DNA of 64,000 bases from Flavobacterium palustre (GTDB lineage: Bacteria; Bacteroidota; Bacteroidia; Flavobacteriales; Flavobacteriaceae). The position numbers were made by a program, and so were the translations under genes. How positions within the stretch are numbered: the first letter of the stretch is position 1; every line of letters starts with the position of its first letter. The notes beneath the pieces are model-generated. The model made no database searches. It saw only the letters and a program-made list of their open reading frames with translations, and was not told where the DNA came from. Shown piece by piece: positions 8,284 through 18,624 of this stretch. The stretch lies in contig NZ_BMGA01000003.1 in the NCBI RefSeq assembly GCF_014639535.1, positions 310,001 to 374,000 of the forward strand, read 5' to 3'.

Positions 8284-9834
8284 ATGAAAAACAGCCTACT
8301 TTCATTCTATTTTTTGGTACTTATTTCAGCACTAACTTACAGTCAAAAACGAGGTTCTTGGGGAGATCAAGGAAATGGAACTTATATTAATCCGATTATC
8401 AATGCTGATTATTCCGACCCGGATGTGATTCGGGTTGGAAATAAATTTTATATGATTTGCTCTGAATTTCATTACGTGGGTATGACTATTCAGGAATCAG
8501 AAGATATGGTCAATTGGAAAATTATTGGTCGTATTTATGATCGCTTCGATTTTCCAGCTTACGATACTTTTAAAAGATATGCCGGAGGCAGTTGGGCTCC
8601 GGCAATCCGTTTTCATGATAATAAATTCTGGGTTTATTTTTGCACCATCAATGAAGGTTTGTTTATGACCAATGCGACTGATCCTAAAGGCCCCTGGTCA
8701 CCTCTTTTACTAGTCAAAAACATTGAAAAATGGGAAGATCCTTGTCCGTTTTGGGATGATGACGGCCAGGCTTATTTGGGACACAGTGTACACGGTGCTG
8801 GTCCTATTATCATTCATAAAATGAGTACCGATGGAACAAAACTACTTGATGAAGGCAAAACGGTTTACACAGGCCCAGTTGCCGAAGGAACTAAAATTTA
8901 CAAACGCAACAATTACTATTACATCAGTATTCCCGAAGGCGGAGTTTCAGAAGGATGGCAAACCGTTTTACGCTCCAAAAACATTTATGGACCTTATGAA
9001 AAAAGAGTCGTTTTAGAAAAAGGAAGTACAAACATTAATGGTCCGCACCAGGGATCAATTGTAGATAACACAAATGGCGAATGGTGGTTTTATCATTTTC
9101 AATCGGCGGGTGCTTTAGGTCGTGTGCTGCACTTACAGCCTATGTTTTGGCATGACGACTGGCCTGTTATAGGAATTGATATTGATCGAAATGGTATTGG
9201 TGAACCTGTTACTGTATGGAAAAAACCGAATATATACACTACAATTCCAATAACTGCTCCCCAATCGGATGACGAATTTAACGCAGCAAAACTAGGGCTT
9301 CAATGGCAATGGAACCATAATCCTGTAAATGCAAATTGGTCTTTAATTGATAAAAAAGGATGGTTGGTTTTAAAAGCAAAAAAAGCTGCCAATATTATGG
9401 AAGCTCACAATACTTTGACTCAAAAAGTAATGGGAAATATCGGAGAAGTTACCATTCAAATGGACGCTAGCCAAATGACCACAGGGCAAAAAGCAGGACT
9501 AAGCAGCTTGTCGAAGATTTATAACTCGATTGGAGTCAAAAATGATAATGAAAAATTATATGTTTATTTCGAAGGCAAAGACAAAACTTCAGAAGAAATT
9601 TTAATTACCAAAAAGATTATTTATTTTAAGTTGAAATTAGACCTTATTCATCAGAAAAACCAATTTTACTACAGTACTGATAATAAAAACTTTAAAGCTA
9701 TGGGATCTGAATTCAATACGGTTTTCGGATATTGGAAAGGCACACGAGTTGCTTTATTTAGTTACAATCAATTAAACGATGGCGGAAAAGCAGCGTTTAA
9801 TTATTTTCACTATAACTATGATGGTCCAAAATAG
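8284..9834 (+). CDS. glycoside hydrolase family 43 enzyme (xylosidase/arabinosidase-like)
   Basis: 516 residues with a signal peptide (residues 1-20, ending YSQ). The five-bladed propeller carries the GH43 triad: the base Asp in ADYSDPDVI (D45), the modulator Asp in WEDPCPFW (D152) and the acid Glu in VAEGTKIYK (E201). Residues ~320-516 form a C-terminal beta-sandwich like that of beta-xylosidases. GH43 enzymes release arabinose, xylose or galactose from side chains of plant polysaccharides. Eleven bases separate it from the Gfo/Idh gene. The side-chain specificity cannot be assigned from sequence alone. Confidence 0.88.
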   Translation: MKNSLLSFYFLVLISALTYSQKRGSWGDQGNGTYINPIINADYSDPDVIRVGNKFYMICSEFHYVGMTIQESEDMVNWKIIGRIYDRFDFPAYDTFKRYAGGSWAPAIRFHDNKFWVYFCTINEGLFMTNATDPKGPWSPLLLVKNIEKWEDPCPFWDDDGQAYLGHSVHGAGPIIIHKMSTDGTKLLDEGKTVYTGPVAEGTKIYKRNNYYYISIPEGGVSEGWQTVLRSKNIYGPYEKRVVLEKGSTNINGPHQGSIVDNTNGEWWFYHFQSAGALGRVLHLQPMFWHDDWPVIGIDIDRNGIGEPVTVWKKPNIYTTIPITAPQSDDEFNAAKLGLQWQWNHNPVNANWSLIDKKGWLVLKAKKAANIMEAHNTLTQKVMGNIGEVTIQMDASQMTTGQKAGLSSLSKIYNSIGVKNDNEKLYVYFEGKDKTSEEILITKKIIYFKLKLDLIHQKNQFYYSTDNKNFKAMGSEFNTVFGYWKGTRVALFSYNQLNDGGKAAFNYFHYNYDGPK

Positions 9835-9873
9835 TCTAATCAAAATTTAACCAAAACCATTTCAAATAAAACC

Positions 9874-11232
9874 ATGAGAAAATATCTTATAGCACTATTC
9901 ACTTTTTTATCCATAACCTTTTTAAATGCTCAGGTAAAACAGGCAGTTTACAATGTACGTGATTTTGGTGCTAAAGGAGACGGTATAACTAATGACCAAA
10001 CTGCCATTCAAAAAGCTATTGATGCCTGTAAAAAAAATGGAGGAACAGTTGTCCTTGAAAAAGGAACTTTTTTAACTGGTCAAATAGTACTTGTAAGCAA
10101 TTTAATATTAAAAATTGATGCTTCAGCAACTATTATAGGGATAAAATCAGATGCTGAGAAAGATTATCCGCATCATCTTATCGAAACAAAGTATCCAAAC
10201 AGAATGTTGCAAGATTGCCAGAGAAGATTACTTTATGGCAACAAAGTACAAAACGTTACGATAACCGGAGGCGGAACTATTAATGGACAAGGCGATTATG
10301 AACTCTGGATGCATGTAAAAGAAATTGGTACTGAAAAAGACCGCCCCTCTATCCTGGCATTTGTAGGCTGCAATACTATTACAGTATCAAACATAAGCCT
10401 TGTCAAACCCGCCTGTTGGACGCAGGTATATATCGAATCGGATAATATTAGTATTCAAAAAATTAAAGTAAACACAGGACAACTAACACCTAATCGCGAT
10501 GGAATAGACATTGTTGACTGCCATAATGTACTTATTGAAGATAGCCATATAGAATCAGAAGATGATGGAATTTGCTTTAAAAGCGGAAGTGAATTTGGCT
10601 GTAAAGACATTATCGTAAGAAGATGTACTTTGGATAAATTAAATGTAAAAGCCGGAAACTGCTTCAAATTAGGTACAGATGGTTTAGGAAGTTTTATGAA
10701 TTTTGATGTTTCTGAATTGATGCTACAAAATGCGTATCAAAATTCTGCTTTCTGCATAGAATCTATGGATGGAGCTGTCATTGACAACTTAAATTTCCGT
10801 GATTGCCTAATTTCAAACTGTGGACAGGCTATCTTCATACTTTTAGCCGATAGAAAAAGAACCGTTCCTAACCGACAAACCCGTATTGGAACTATTTCAA
10901 ATATCCAGTTTAAAAATATTGTTGGAACTGATTTCACCCAACAATATCCTTCAATTATTACCGGAATAAAAGGACATAATATCCAGAATGTAACTTTGGA
11001 AAATCTAAATTTCGAATTAAAGGGAGGAATTCAAACAAACGATCAAACCGTTATGGAATATGATGGTAAATATCCCGAAGGCAGTTATTTTGGAAACACC
11101 AATGCTTTTGGCTTTTTCATCCGGCATACAGATACTGTTACTTTCAAAAATTGCAAAATAACGACTAAATTACCGGATAAAAGACCTTGGCTGGTTCACG
11201 AAGACACTAAAAATGTTTTTGAACTAAATTAA
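9874..11232 (+). CDS. glycoside hydrolase family 28 protein (polygalacturonase-like)
   Basis: 452 residues with a signal peptide ending near LNAQ (20). VRDFGAKGDGITNDQTAIQKAI marks the pectate-lyase-fold N-terminus (right-handed beta-helix). The GH28 acidic residues are visible as NRDG (207-210) and EDDG (229-232). The usual GHG and RIK motifs are not obvious, so it may be an exo-acting or rhamnogalacturonan variant rather than a classical endo-polygalacturonase. Family role: hydrolysis of galacturonic-acid-containing chains in pectin. It follows GH43 by 39 nt in the same operon. Confidence 0.85.
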   Translation: MRKYLIALFTFLSITFLNAQVKQAVYNVRDFGAKGDGITNDQTAIQKAIDACKKNGGTVVLEKGTFLTGQIVLVSNLILKIDASATIIGIKSDAEKDYPHHLIETKYPNRMLQDCQRRLLYGNKVQNVTITGGGTINGQGDYELWMHVKEIGTEKDRPSILAFVGCNTITVSNISLVKPACWTQVYIESDNISIQKIKVNTGQLTPNRDGIDIVDCHNVLIEDSHIESEDDGICFKSGSEFGCKDIIVRRCTLDKLNVKAGNCFKLGTDGLGSFMNFDVSELMLQNAYQNSAFCIESMDGAVIDNLNFRDCLISNCGQAIFILLADRKRTVPNRQTRIGTISNIQFKNIVGTDFTQQYPSIITGIKGHNIQNVTLENLNFELKGGIQTNDQTVMEYDGKYPEGSYFGNTNAFGFFIRHTDTVTFKNCKITTKLPDKRPWLVHEDTKNVFELN

Positions 11233-11292
11233 ATGAATAGTTGAATAACCCAAATTTATTTTAGTACTTTGAGCCTACTATTAAAAACACTT

Positions 11293-11628
11293 ATGGAAGT
11301 AATAAAAAGTACCGAAGGCTTTGAAGCCATCAACTCCAATCCTTCATTGATGCGAAAAGTAGTTCATTTGGATCATTTAATGGTTACAGTGATGGAATTT
11401 CTTAATGGTCCAATGGAAACTCCCGATCCGCCTCACAAACACGTTCACGAACAAATTACCTATGTAGCCTCGGGTTCTTTAAAATTGTTTGTAGAAGACA
11501 GAGAATATCTTTTACATGAAGGTGATGTTTTTAAAATCGCATCCAATCTCAATCATTGTATTCAAACCTTAACTGAATATGTAAAACTGGTGGATAGTTT
11601 CACTCCTTTACGCGAAGAATTTTTATAA
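11293..11628 (+). CDS. cupin domain protein
   Basis: 111 residues when started at the ATG at 11293; an in-frame TTG 24 nt upstream is less likely. One small cupin barrel: HKHVHEQITYVASGSL carries the metal-binding His-X-His and Glu of cupin motif 1, and HEGDVFKIASNLNH carries motif 2. In pectin loci, single-domain cupins of this size often accompany uronate metabolism, for example as KdgF-like ring-opening enzymes, but nothing here proves that activity. No signal peptide, so cytoplasmic. It lies between GH28 and DUF1080 with short gaps. Confidence 0.75.
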   Translation: MEVIKSTEGFEAINSNPSLMRKVVHLDHLMVTVMEFLNGPMETPDPPHKHVHEQITYVASGSLKLFVEDREYLLHEGDVFKIASNLNHCIQTLTEYVKLVDSFTPLREEFL

Positions 11629-11662
11629 ATTCTAAATTTTCCAAAATAAAATAATCACCCTC

Positions 11663-12334
11663 ATGAATACTATTTACCGCTTACTGCTAGTTACTTTATT
11701 TTTTGTTTCACAAAATAATCAAGCTCAAAAACGTATTGCTCTTTTTAATCAAAAAGACCTAAAAGGCTGGTATGCTTTTGGCGAAGAAAAAGGAAAAACA
11801 AATAATGCTGATGAACTATTTTCGGTAGAAAATAATATGATTCGCATGTTTGGTCCAAAAGCAGGTTACCTAATGTCAGAACAGTCTTTTCGTAATTTTG
11901 AACTGACAGTAGAATACCGCTGGAATACCGATGTTAATGTTGTTAGAAAAAACAACAATAAAAACAGCGGTGTAATGTACCTTGTTCCTGCTGAAACTCC
12001 AGATATTTTATGGCCAAAAGGAATTCAGTTTCAAATAAAAGAAGGTGCTACAGGAGATTTCGTTTTCCTTCAGGAAACTACTTTAAACATTAACGGAACC
12101 AAAACTACTCCGGGAAAAAGTGTGGTTAGCAAACGTTTTGCAGATGCTGAAAAACCTATTGGAGAATGGAATCAATTAGTTATTATATCCAAAAACGGTG
12201 TAATCACTCAAAAACTAAACGGAAAAACAGTAAATCAAGGTACAGAATCCTCAGTAACTGAAGGCAGAATTTTATTGCAATACGAAGGCTTCCCTATTGA
12301 TTTTAGAAAAGTGAATATTAAAAAAAGTAAATAA
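11663..12334 (+). CDS. DUF1080 / 3-keto-disaccharide hydrolase family protein
   Basis: 223 residues with a signal peptide (residues 1-21). The concanavalin-like DUF1080 fold is marked by LFNQKDLKGWYAFGEE near the mature N-terminus, ELTVEYRWN, a NSGVMYLV strand and the final RILLQYEGFPIDFRKVNIK. The Pfam family is named for 3-keto-disaccharide hydrolase activity. In the same operon lies an exported Gfo/Idh oxidoreductase that could create the 3-keto glycoside, so the pair may act in sequence in the periplasm. Last gene of the operon; a strong hairpin follows. Confidence 0.82.
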   Translation: MNTIYRLLLVTLFFVSQNNQAQKRIALFNQKDLKGWYAFGEEKGKTNNADELFSVENNMIRMFGPKAGYLMSEQSFRNFELTVEYRWNTDVNVVRKNNNKNSGVMYLVPAETPDILWPKGIQFQIKEGATGDFVFLQETTLNINGTKTTPGKSVVSKRFADAEKPIGEWNQLVIISKNGVITQKLNGKTVNQGTESSVTEGRILLQYEGFPIDFRKVNIKKSK

Positions 12335-12378
12335 TTCACTTCAGACCAAAAGTCTCTAATTTAAATTCTTTTATTTTT

Positions 12379-12443
12379 GCCACAGATTTAAAAGATTAGC
12401 ACGGATTAATCTGTGAGAATCTTTTAAATCTGTGGCTTTTTTT
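12379..12443. repeat. dispersed inverted repeat acting as probable terminator ('gccacagatttaaaagatt')
   Basis: Perfect 19-bp arms (12379-12397 and 12418-12436) are separated by 20 nt and followed by a run of T. It closes the pectin operon. A relative lies at 23043-23104. Confidence 0.8.
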
Positions 12444-12472
12444 AATGCCAAAAGTTAAACTCTCTAAAACCT

Positions 12473-13264
12473 ATGTTTTTCCAAATTAAAGCTTACTTAA
12501 AATTCCTTTGGAACTCTAAGAACGAACATGCGGTACACTCCCCTTTTGTATTCAATTTGATTACCAAATGTTTTTATGACAAAAAATCAAAACCCGCCTA
12601 TTCTCTTTTAGAAAAATACCGAAAAACACTTTTAGAAAACAAAAACACGATTGAAGTCACCGATTTTGGTGCCGGTTCCAGAGTTTTTAAATCAAATAAA
12701 AGAAGTATTGCCGAAATAGCCAAAGTAGCCGGAATTTCAGTTAAACGTGCCAGATTACTTTACCGAATTACTGATTATTTCCAACCATCAACAATTTTAG
12801 AAATAGGAACTTCATTAGGATTAGCCACTTCTGCTCTGGCATTAGGATCCCGAAGCCTCGGAACAAAAGCTACCCTAACAACATTAGAAGGCTGCCCTAA
12901 TACCATGGCAATTGCAAAAAAACAATTGCAATTATTCAATAATCCTAATGTTAAATTTATTACTAGTGAATTTAAAGATTATCTGCAAAACTGCAATCTA
13001 AAATCTGAAAGCTACAATCTAATTTATTTTGACGGTAATCATTCGAAAGAAGCTACTTTAGACTATTTCGAACTTTTATTACCTACCATCACTAACGATT
13101 CAGTCTGGATTTTTGACGATATCCATTGGTCAGCCGAAATGGAAACAGCCTGGAAAACGATAAAAAAACATCCAAAAGTCAGTGTTACCATTGATACTTT
13201 TCAATGGGGATTGGTTTTCTTTAGAAGAGAACAACCCAAAGAACATTTTATCATCCGTGTATAA
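12473..13264 (+). CDS. class I SAM-dependent methyltransferase (O-methyltransferase-like)
   Basis: 263 residues. The Rossmann methyltransferase domain contains the SAM motif ILEIGTSLGLATSAL and the acidic motif TTLEGCPNTMAIAKKQL. NLIYFDGNHSKEATLDYFELLL matches motif IV of the Methyltransf_24 group, and WIFDDIHWS follows. The N-terminal ~90 residues (HAVHSPFVFNLI) are a flavobacterial extension. The substrate is unknown. Cytoplasmic, monocistronic by spacing (138 nt before, 100 nt after). Confidence 0.75.
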   Translation: MFFQIKAYLKFLWNSKNEHAVHSPFVFNLITKCFYDKKSKPAYSLLEKYRKTLLENKNTIEVTDFGAGSRVFKSNKRSIAEIAKVAGISVKRARLLYRITDYFQPSTILEIGTSLGLATSALALGSRSLGTKATLTTLEGCPNTMAIAKKQLQLFNNPNVKFITSEFKDYLQNCNLKSESYNLIYFDGNHSKEATLDYFELLLPTITNDSVWIFDDIHWSAEMETAWKTIKKHPKVSVTIDTFQWGLVFFRREQPKEHFIIRV

Positions 13265-13364
13265 TAGTTTTTTTGTCTTATAAATCATAAGATTTTCACA
13301 ATTCTATCCACATATTAGTAAATGATTTTTTAGCTTTGGTTTTTCGAAAATAATTTCAAAAATT

Positions 13365-14051
13365 ATGAGCAAGCCATTAATTAAAATATCCAACATAAAA
13401 CGTGATTTTGTACTGGGAAACGAAATTGTTTATGTTTTAAAAGGTATTGATTTAGAAATCAACAAAGGCGAATATGTGGCACTCATGGGACCTTCAGGTT
13501 CCGGAAAATCAACCTTAATGAATATCTTAGGCTGTTTAGACACTCCTACTTCCGGAAGTTATATTTTAAACGGTAAGGATGTCAGTAAAATGAAAGACGA
13601 TGAACTGGCCGAAATTCGCAATAAAGAAATTGGTTTTGTTTTTCAAACGTTTAATTTACTTCCCCGAACTACCGCACTGGACAATGTAGCATTACCTATG
13701 ATATATGCCGGTCTTCCAAAACCGGAAAGAAATAAACGAGCCGTAGAAGTTTTGCAACAGGTCAATCTTGGAGACCGAATGGATCACCAGCCCAACCAAC
13801 TTTCGGGAGGACAACGTCAGCGTGTGGCTGTAGCGAGAGCTTTGGTCAATAAACCTTCCATTATTTTAGCCGATGAACCTACGGGAAATTTGGACAGTAA
13901 AACATCTATCGAAATCATGAATCTTTTTAATGATATTCATGCTAATGGAAATACAGTAATTTTAGTAACCCACGAAGAAGAAATTGCCGCTTATGCACAC
14001 AGAGTGATTCGTCTGCGCGACGGATTGATTGAAAGTGACACTACAAAATAA
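13365..14051 (+). CDS. ABC transporter ATP-binding protein (MacB/LolD-like)
   Basis: 228 residues, a single nucleotide-binding domain. Walker [11 protein letters not shown]-loop in FQTFNLLPR, signature [15 protein letters not shown], Walker [13 protein letters not shown] and H-loop VTHEEE are all intact. The sequence belongs to the MacB/LolD/FtsE branch that works with FtsX-type permeases in mechanotransmission or lipoprotein release rather than import. No permease is adjacent, so the partner must be encoded elsewhere. Confidence 0.88.
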   Translation: MSKPLIKISNIKRDFVLGNEIVYVLKGIDLEINKGEYVALMGPSGSGKSTLMNILGCLDTPTSGSYILNGKDVSKMKDDELAEIRNKEIGFVFQTFNLLPRTTALDNVALPMIYAGLPKPERNKRAVEVLQQVNLGDRMDHQPNQLSGGQRQRVAVARALVNKPSIILADEPTGNLDSKTSIEIMNLFNDIHANGNTVILVTHEEEIAAYAHRVIRLRDGLIESDTTK

Positions 14052-14148
14052 TTTTAGATTTCTGAATTTAGATTTTAGATTATTTTCTAAATCTTAATTT
14101 TTAGATTACAACATTTAATCTAAAATCAGAACTCTAAAATCTAAAATT
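14050..14148. repeat. AT-rich inverted repeat ('aattttagattt' words)
   Basis: The outer arms 14050-14061 and 14137-14148 are exact reverse complements (AATTTTAGATTT). The interior repeats the same 'tctaaaat / atttaga' word. It fills the gap between the ABC ATPase and the cobalamin adenosyltransferase. Confidence 0.65.
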
Positions 14149-14154
14149 TTTAAA

Positions 14155-14724
14155 ATGAAAATATATACTAAAACCGGAGATAAAGGAACCACAGCTCTTT
14201 TTGGCGGAACCAGAGTCCCAAAAGATCATATCCGCATTGAGAGCTACGGAACGGTGGACGAATTGAATTCTTATATCGGACTCATTCGCGATCAGGAAAT
14301 CGATTCGCATTATAAAGAAATCCTAATCGAAATTCAGGACCGTCTTTTTACTGTTGGTGCTATTTTAGCAACTCCGGAAGACAAGACAGTTTTAAAAAAC
14401 GGCAAATCCCGATTGCAAAATTTAGGAATTATAACCAGCGATATTGAATTTTTAGAAAAGGAAATCGATACCATGGAAAAGGATCTTCCACAAATGACGC
14501 ATTTTGTTTTACCTGGTGGTCATCCTACTGTGTCACATTGTCATATTGCCCGTTGTATTTGTCGCCGGGCTGAGCGTATGACAGTACATTTGAGTCATAA
14601 CGAAACGGTTCCTGAAATAGTAATCAGCTATTTAAACCGACTTTCTGACTACCTTTTTGTATTGGCACGAAAGTTGACCCTCGATTTAAACGCTGAGGAA
14701 GTGAAATGGATTCCAAGGAAATAG
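14155..14724 (+). CDS. cob(I)yrinic acid a,c-diamide / cobalamin adenosyltransferase (PduO type)
   Basis: 189 residues. The N-terminal ATP-binding signature KIYTKTGDKGTTALFGG, followed by ESYGTVDELNSYIG, identifies PduO-type adenosyltransferases. HIARCICRRAERMTVHL and YLNRLSDYLFVLARKL are the C-terminal helices. The enzyme transfers adenosyl from ATP to cob(I)alamin, making coenzyme B12, for example for methylmalonyl-CoA mutase. Cytoplasmic trimer in the family. No other B12 gene lies nearby. Confidence 0.9.
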   Translation: MKIYTKTGDKGTTALFGGTRVPKDHIRIESYGTVDELNSYIGLIRDQEIDSHYKEILIEIQDRLFTVGAILATPEDKTVLKNGKSRLQNLGIITSDIEFLEKEIDTMEKDLPQMTHFVLPGGHPTVSHCHIARCICRRAERMTVHLSHNETVPEIVISYLNRLSDYLFVLARKLTLDLNAEEVKWIPRK

Positions 14725-14833
14725 TAATCAGTCTGCAGAAGCCAGTTGGCAGTGAAAACTGAACACTAAAAACTGAATACTGACCACTAAAAAAGAACGT
14801 TCTTAATTTTTTTTAAAATAAATGGTTTTTTAC

Positions 14834-14863
14834 TTGTCTTTTTCAGTAAAAAATTTATTTTTG
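14834..14863 (+). promoter_or_regulatory. Bacteroidota-type promoter for the DUF2795 gene
   Basis: A -7 element TATTTTTG (14856-14863) matches TAnnTTTG. A partial -33 (TTG at 14834-14836) lies 19 nt upstream. Confidence 0.6.
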
Positions 14864-14885
14864 CACAAAACTAAATCGACAAAAG

Positions 14886-15107
14886 ATGTATTGGACATTA
14901 GAATTAGCATCCTACCTTAGTGATGCACCGTGGCCTGCTAACAAAGACGAACTTATTGATTACGCTATACGTGCAGGAGCTCCATTAGAAGTAGTAGAAA
15001 ATCTACAGTCTATTGAAGATGAAGGCGAGATATATGAGTCAATGGAAGAAATTTGGCCAGATTACCCTACTGACGAAGATTATCTTTGGAATGAGGATGA
15101 ATATTAA
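14886..15107 (+). CDS. small acidic DUF2795 family protein
   Basis: 73 residues, highly acidic in the second half (many Glu and Asp). It matches the DUF2795 pattern: YWTLELASYLSDAPWPANKDELIDYAIRAG, then PLEVVENLQSIEDEGEIYESMEEIWPDYP. The fold is probably a small helical domain; function unknown. It is conserved just upstream of secA in related bacteria as far as remembered, which suggests a housekeeping role. It has its own promoter and terminator. Confidence 0.8.
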   Translation: MYWTLELASYLSDAPWPANKDELIDYAIRAGAPLEVVENLQSIEDEGEIYESMEEIWPDYPTDEDYLWNEDEY

Positions 15108-15118
15108 AAAAAACTAAG

Positions 15119-15147
15119 AAAAAGTCTCAAAAGAGGCTTTTTTTTTG
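15119..15147 (+). terminator. terminator between DUF2795 gene and secA
   Basis: A 10-bp stem (AAAAAGTCTC with GAGGCTTTTT, one G-U pair) and an AAAA loop are followed by T residues. Confidence 0.75.
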
Positions 15148-15188
15148 GTTCAACATAGCGATTAATTAATTAGAAATACAAACCTATT

Positions 15189-18100
15189 ATGAGTTTCATA
15201 AACAGCATTATTAAAGCTTTTGTCGGAGACAAATCGGAGAAGGATGTTAAAGCTTTACAACCCTATATTACTAAAATAAAAACTTTTGAAAGCAGTCTGA
15301 CTGCCTTGTCTAATGACGAACTTAGAGGAAGAACTATCTTTTTTAAAGACGCCATCAAACAAGCCCGGGCTGCTGCCGATGCTAAAATTGCCGCTTTGAA
15401 AGCTGAGGTAGAAAGCATTGATGATATTGACAAAAGAGAAGATATTTATGTAGAGATTGATAATCTTGAAAAAGAAGCTTACACTATTTCGGAAAAAACC
15501 TTAATGGATATTCTTCCTGAAGCTTTTGCTGTGGTAAAAGAAACAGCAAGACGTTTCAAAGAAAATTCAGAAATCACCGTTACTGCCACTCCAAAAGACC
15601 GCGAATTTTCAGCTACAAAATCTTATGTAACTATTGAAGGAGACAAAGCAATCTGGCAAAACAAATGGAATGCTGCCGGTAAAGACATTACCTGGGACAT
15701 GATTCATTATGATGTTCAGCTGATTGGTGGTATGGTTTTACATCAGGGTAAAATTGCCGAAATGCAAACAGGGGAAGGAAAAACTTTAGTGGCTACACTT
15801 CCTTTGTATTTGAATGCCTTAACCGGAAACGGAGTGCATTTAGTAACCGTGAATGACTATTTAGCAAAACGTGATAGTACTTGGAAAGCTCCTTTATTCG
15901 AATTCCACGGAATGACTGTAGATTGTATCGACAATCACCAGCCGAATTCAGAAGGCAGAAAGAAAGCTTACGATGCTGATATTACTTATGGAACTAACAA
16001 CGAATTTGGTTTTGACTACCTAAGAGACAACATGGCGCATTCGCCATCTGATTTGGTTCAAAGAAAACACAACTTCGCCATTGTCGATGAGGTGGATTCG
16101 GTATTAATTGATGATGCCCGTACACCTTTGATTATCTCCGGACCGGTTCCGCAGGGAGACCGTCACGAATTCAACGAATTAAAACCAAAAATCGAAACTC
16201 TTGTTGGATTACAACGTCAGTTAGCAACCGGTTTCTTAACTGAAGCCAAACGATTAATCAAAGAAGGAAACACTAAAGACGGTGGTTTCATGTTATTGAG
16301 AGCCTACCGAAGCTTACCTAAAAACAAAGCTTTAATCAAGTTTTTAAGTGAAGAAGGAATCAAACAATTGCTTCAAAAAACCGAAAACCAATACATGCAG
16401 GACAACAACCGCGAAATGCCAAAGGTTGACGAAGCATTGTATTTTGTTATCGAAGAAAAAAACAATCAGGTGGAATTGACTGATAACGGAATCAAATTCC
16501 TTTCAGGAGATACTGATGCTGACTTTTTCGTTCTACCGGACATTGGAACTGAAATTGCCAATATCGAAAAGAAGAAATTAGACAAAGACGCTGAAGCAGA
16601 GGAAAAAGAAAGATTATTCCAGGACTTTGGTATCAAAAGTGAGCGTATTCATACTTTAACGCAACTTTTAAAAGCTTATACTTTATTCGAAAAAGACGTA
16701 GAATATGTAATCATGGACAACAAAATTTTGATTGTCGATGAACAAACAGGTCGTATTATGGACGGTCGTCGTTATTCTGACGGTTTACACCAGGCAATTG
16801 AAGCTAAAGAAAACGTAAAAATCGAAGCTGCTACTCAAACCTTTGCAACAGTAACTTTGCAAAACTATTTCAGAATGTACAGCAAACTGGCAGGTATGAC
16901 CGGTACTGCTGTGACTGAAGCCGGTGAATTGTGGCAAATCTACAAATTAGACGTAGTTGAAATTCCAACTAACCGTCCAATTGCCAGAAAAGACAAAGAA
17001 GATTTTATCTATAAAACTACCCGTGAAAAATTCAACGCCGTTATCGAAGACGTAACCGAATTATCTAAAGCAGGTCGTCCTGTATTAATTGGTACCACTT
17101 CAGTTGAAATTTCCGAATTATTAAGCCGTATGTTGAAAATGCGTGGTGTAACGCACAACGTATTGAATGCTAAAATGCACAAACAAGAGGCTCAAATTGT
17201 TGAAGAAGCAGGAAAAGCAGGTGTGGTAACCATTGCTACTAACATGGCAGGTCGTGGAACGGATATTAAATTATCTGCCGAAGTTAAAGCTGCCGGAGGT
17301 TTAGCCATCGTAGGTACGGAGCGTCATGATTCCCGTCGTGTGGATCGTCAGTTGCGTGGTCGTGCCGGTCGTCAGGGAGATCCGGGAAGTTCTCAATTCT
17401 ATGTTTCTCTTGAAGATAACCTGATGCGTTTATTTGGTTCTGAAAGAGTAGCCAAAGTAATGGACAGAATGGGTCTTGAAGAAGGTGAAGTAATCCAGCA
17501 TTCGATGATGACTAAATCTATCGAACGCGCTCAGAAAAAAGTAGAAGAAAACAACTTTGGTGTTCGTAAACGTTTATTGGAATATGATGACGTAATGAAT
17601 GCGCAACGTGAGGTAGTTTACAAACGTCGTCGTCACGCTTTGTTTGGTGAGCGTTTGAAACTGGATATCGCGAATATGTTGTATGATACCTGCGAATTAT
17701 TTGTTCAAAACACAAAAGCAGCTAACGATTACAAGACTTTCGAATTTGATTTAATCCGTTATTTCTCTATCACTTCTCCTGTGACTGAAGCGGAATTCAC
17801 GAAATTAAACGAATTAGAATTAACCGGAAAAGTATATAAAGAAGCGTTGAAATTCTATAACGAAAAATGTGAGCGTAGCGCCAGAGAAGCCTTCCCTATC
17901 GTGAAAAACATTTTCGAAGATCCAAACAATCAGTTTGAGCGCATTGTAGTTCCGTTTACTGATGGTGTAAAAACCTTAAGTGTTGTAACTGACTTGAAAA
18001 AAGCTTACGAAACCGAAGGAAGACAATTAGTAGCTGATTTCGAGAAAAACATCACCTTATCAATTGTAGATGAAGCATGGAAAAAACACTTACGCAAAAT

Positions 18101-18536
18101 GGACGAATTGAAACAATCTGTTCAGTTAGCCGTTCACGAACAAAAAGACCCATTGCTTATCTATAAATTTGAAGCTTTCAACTTATTCAACAGCATGTTG
18201 AACGGAATCAACAAAGAAGTAATCTCCTTCTTATTCAAAGGTGATTTACCGCAACAATCGGCTCCGGAAATTGAAGAAGCCAGAGAAGAAGTTCGTCCAA
18301 AAGAAAAATTACAATTGACTAAAGACGAAATTCCAAATAGCGAAAGTATCAACCACGAAGCTGGTGAAACGCAACAACGTCAGGTAACGGAAACTATCGT
18401 AAGAGAGATGCCAAAAATCAACCGCAACGATACGGTTACCTTATTGCAAATAGCTACCGGAAAAACCGAGTCTATGAAATACAAAAAAGCAGAAGCCTTA
18501 TTAGCTACTGGAGAATGGGTTATTGTGAATGAATAG
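15189..18536 (+). CDS. secA: preprotein translocase subunit SecA
   Basis: 1115 residues, longer than the ~900 of E. coli because of insertions typical of Bacteroidota SecA, mainly around residues 330-490. ATPase motifs: [14 protein letters not shown] (Walker A), [19 protein letters not shown] (DEAD-like box), MAGRGTDI and the helicase motif VI region [23 protein letters not shown]. It drives export of unfolded proteins through SecYEG at the inner membrane. The usual C-terminal zinc motif (CxCxxxxxxCH) is absent. The protein ends instead in a [11 protein letters not shown]-like tail ([20 protein letters not shown], then GEWVIVNE). Single gene with its own terminator. Confidence 0.97.
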   Translation: MSFINSIIKAFVGDKSEKDVKALQPYITKIKTFESSLTALSNDELRGRTIFFKDAIKQARAAADAKIAALKAEVESIDDIDKREDIYVEIDNLEKEAYTISEKTLMDILPEAFAVVKETARRFKENSEITVTATPKDREFSATKSYVTIEGDKAIWQNKWNAAGKDITWDMIHYDVQLIGGMVLHQGKIAEMQTGEGKTLVATLPLYLNALTGNGVHLVTVNDYLAKRDSTWKAPLFEFHGMTVDCIDNHQPNSEGRKKAYDADITYGTNNEFGFDYLRDNMAHSPSDLVQRKHNFAIVDEVDSVLIDDARTPLIISGPVPQGDRHEFNELKPKIETLVGLQRQLATGFLTEAKRLIKEGNTKDGGFMLLRAYRSLPKNKALIKFLSEEGIKQLLQKTENQYMQDNNREMPKVDEALYFVIEEKNNQVELTDNGIKFLSGDTDADFFVLPDIGTEIANIEKKKLDKDAEAEEKERLFQDFGIKSERIHTLTQLLKAYTLFEKDVEYVIMDNKILIVDEQTGRIMDGRRYSDGLHQAIEAKENVKIEAATQTFATVTLQNYFRMYSKLAGMTGTAVTEAGELWQIYKLDVVEIPTNRPIARKDKEDFIYKTTREKFNAVIEDVTELSKAGRPVLIGTTSVEISELLSRMLKMRGVTHNVLNAKMHKQEAQIVEEAGKAGVVTIATNMAGRGTDIKLSAEVKAAGGLAIVGTERHDSRRVDRQLRGRAGRQGDPGSSQFYVSLEDNLMRLFGSERVAKVMDRMGLEEGEVIQHSMMTKSIERAQKKVEENNFGVRKRLLEYDDVMNAQREVVYKRRRHALFGERLKLDIANMLYDTCELFVQNTKAANDYKTFEFDLIRYFSITSPVTEAEFTKLNELELTGKVYKEALKFYNEKCERSAREAFPIVKNIFEDPNNQFERIVVPFTDGVKTLSVVTDLKKAYETEGRQLVADFEKNITLSIVDEAWKKHLRKMDELKQSVQLAVHEQKDPLLIYKFEAFNLFNSMLNGINKEVISFLFKGDLPQQSAPEIEEAREEVRPKEKLQLTKDEIPNSESINHEAGETQQRQVTETIVREMPKINRNDTVTLLQIATGKTESMKYKKAEALLATGEWVIVNE

Positions 18537-18560
18537 TTTGCAGACCGCATAAATTAAAAG

Positions 18561-18589
18561 AATCCTCGATGAAAGTCGAGGATTTTTTT
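18561..18589 (+). terminator. secA terminator
   Basis: AATCCTCGA and TCGAGGATT form a perfect 9-bp stem with a 6-nt loop, followed by a T run. Confidence 0.85.
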
Positions 18590-18624
18590 GTTTTAGGAGC
18601 AGCACTTTTTGTGTTTTCAATGAG

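Noticed and set aside
13365-14051. Complete ABC exporter operon
   Set aside because: Only the ATPase is present; the neighbours are a methyltransferase and a cobalamin adenosyltransferase, with no permease.
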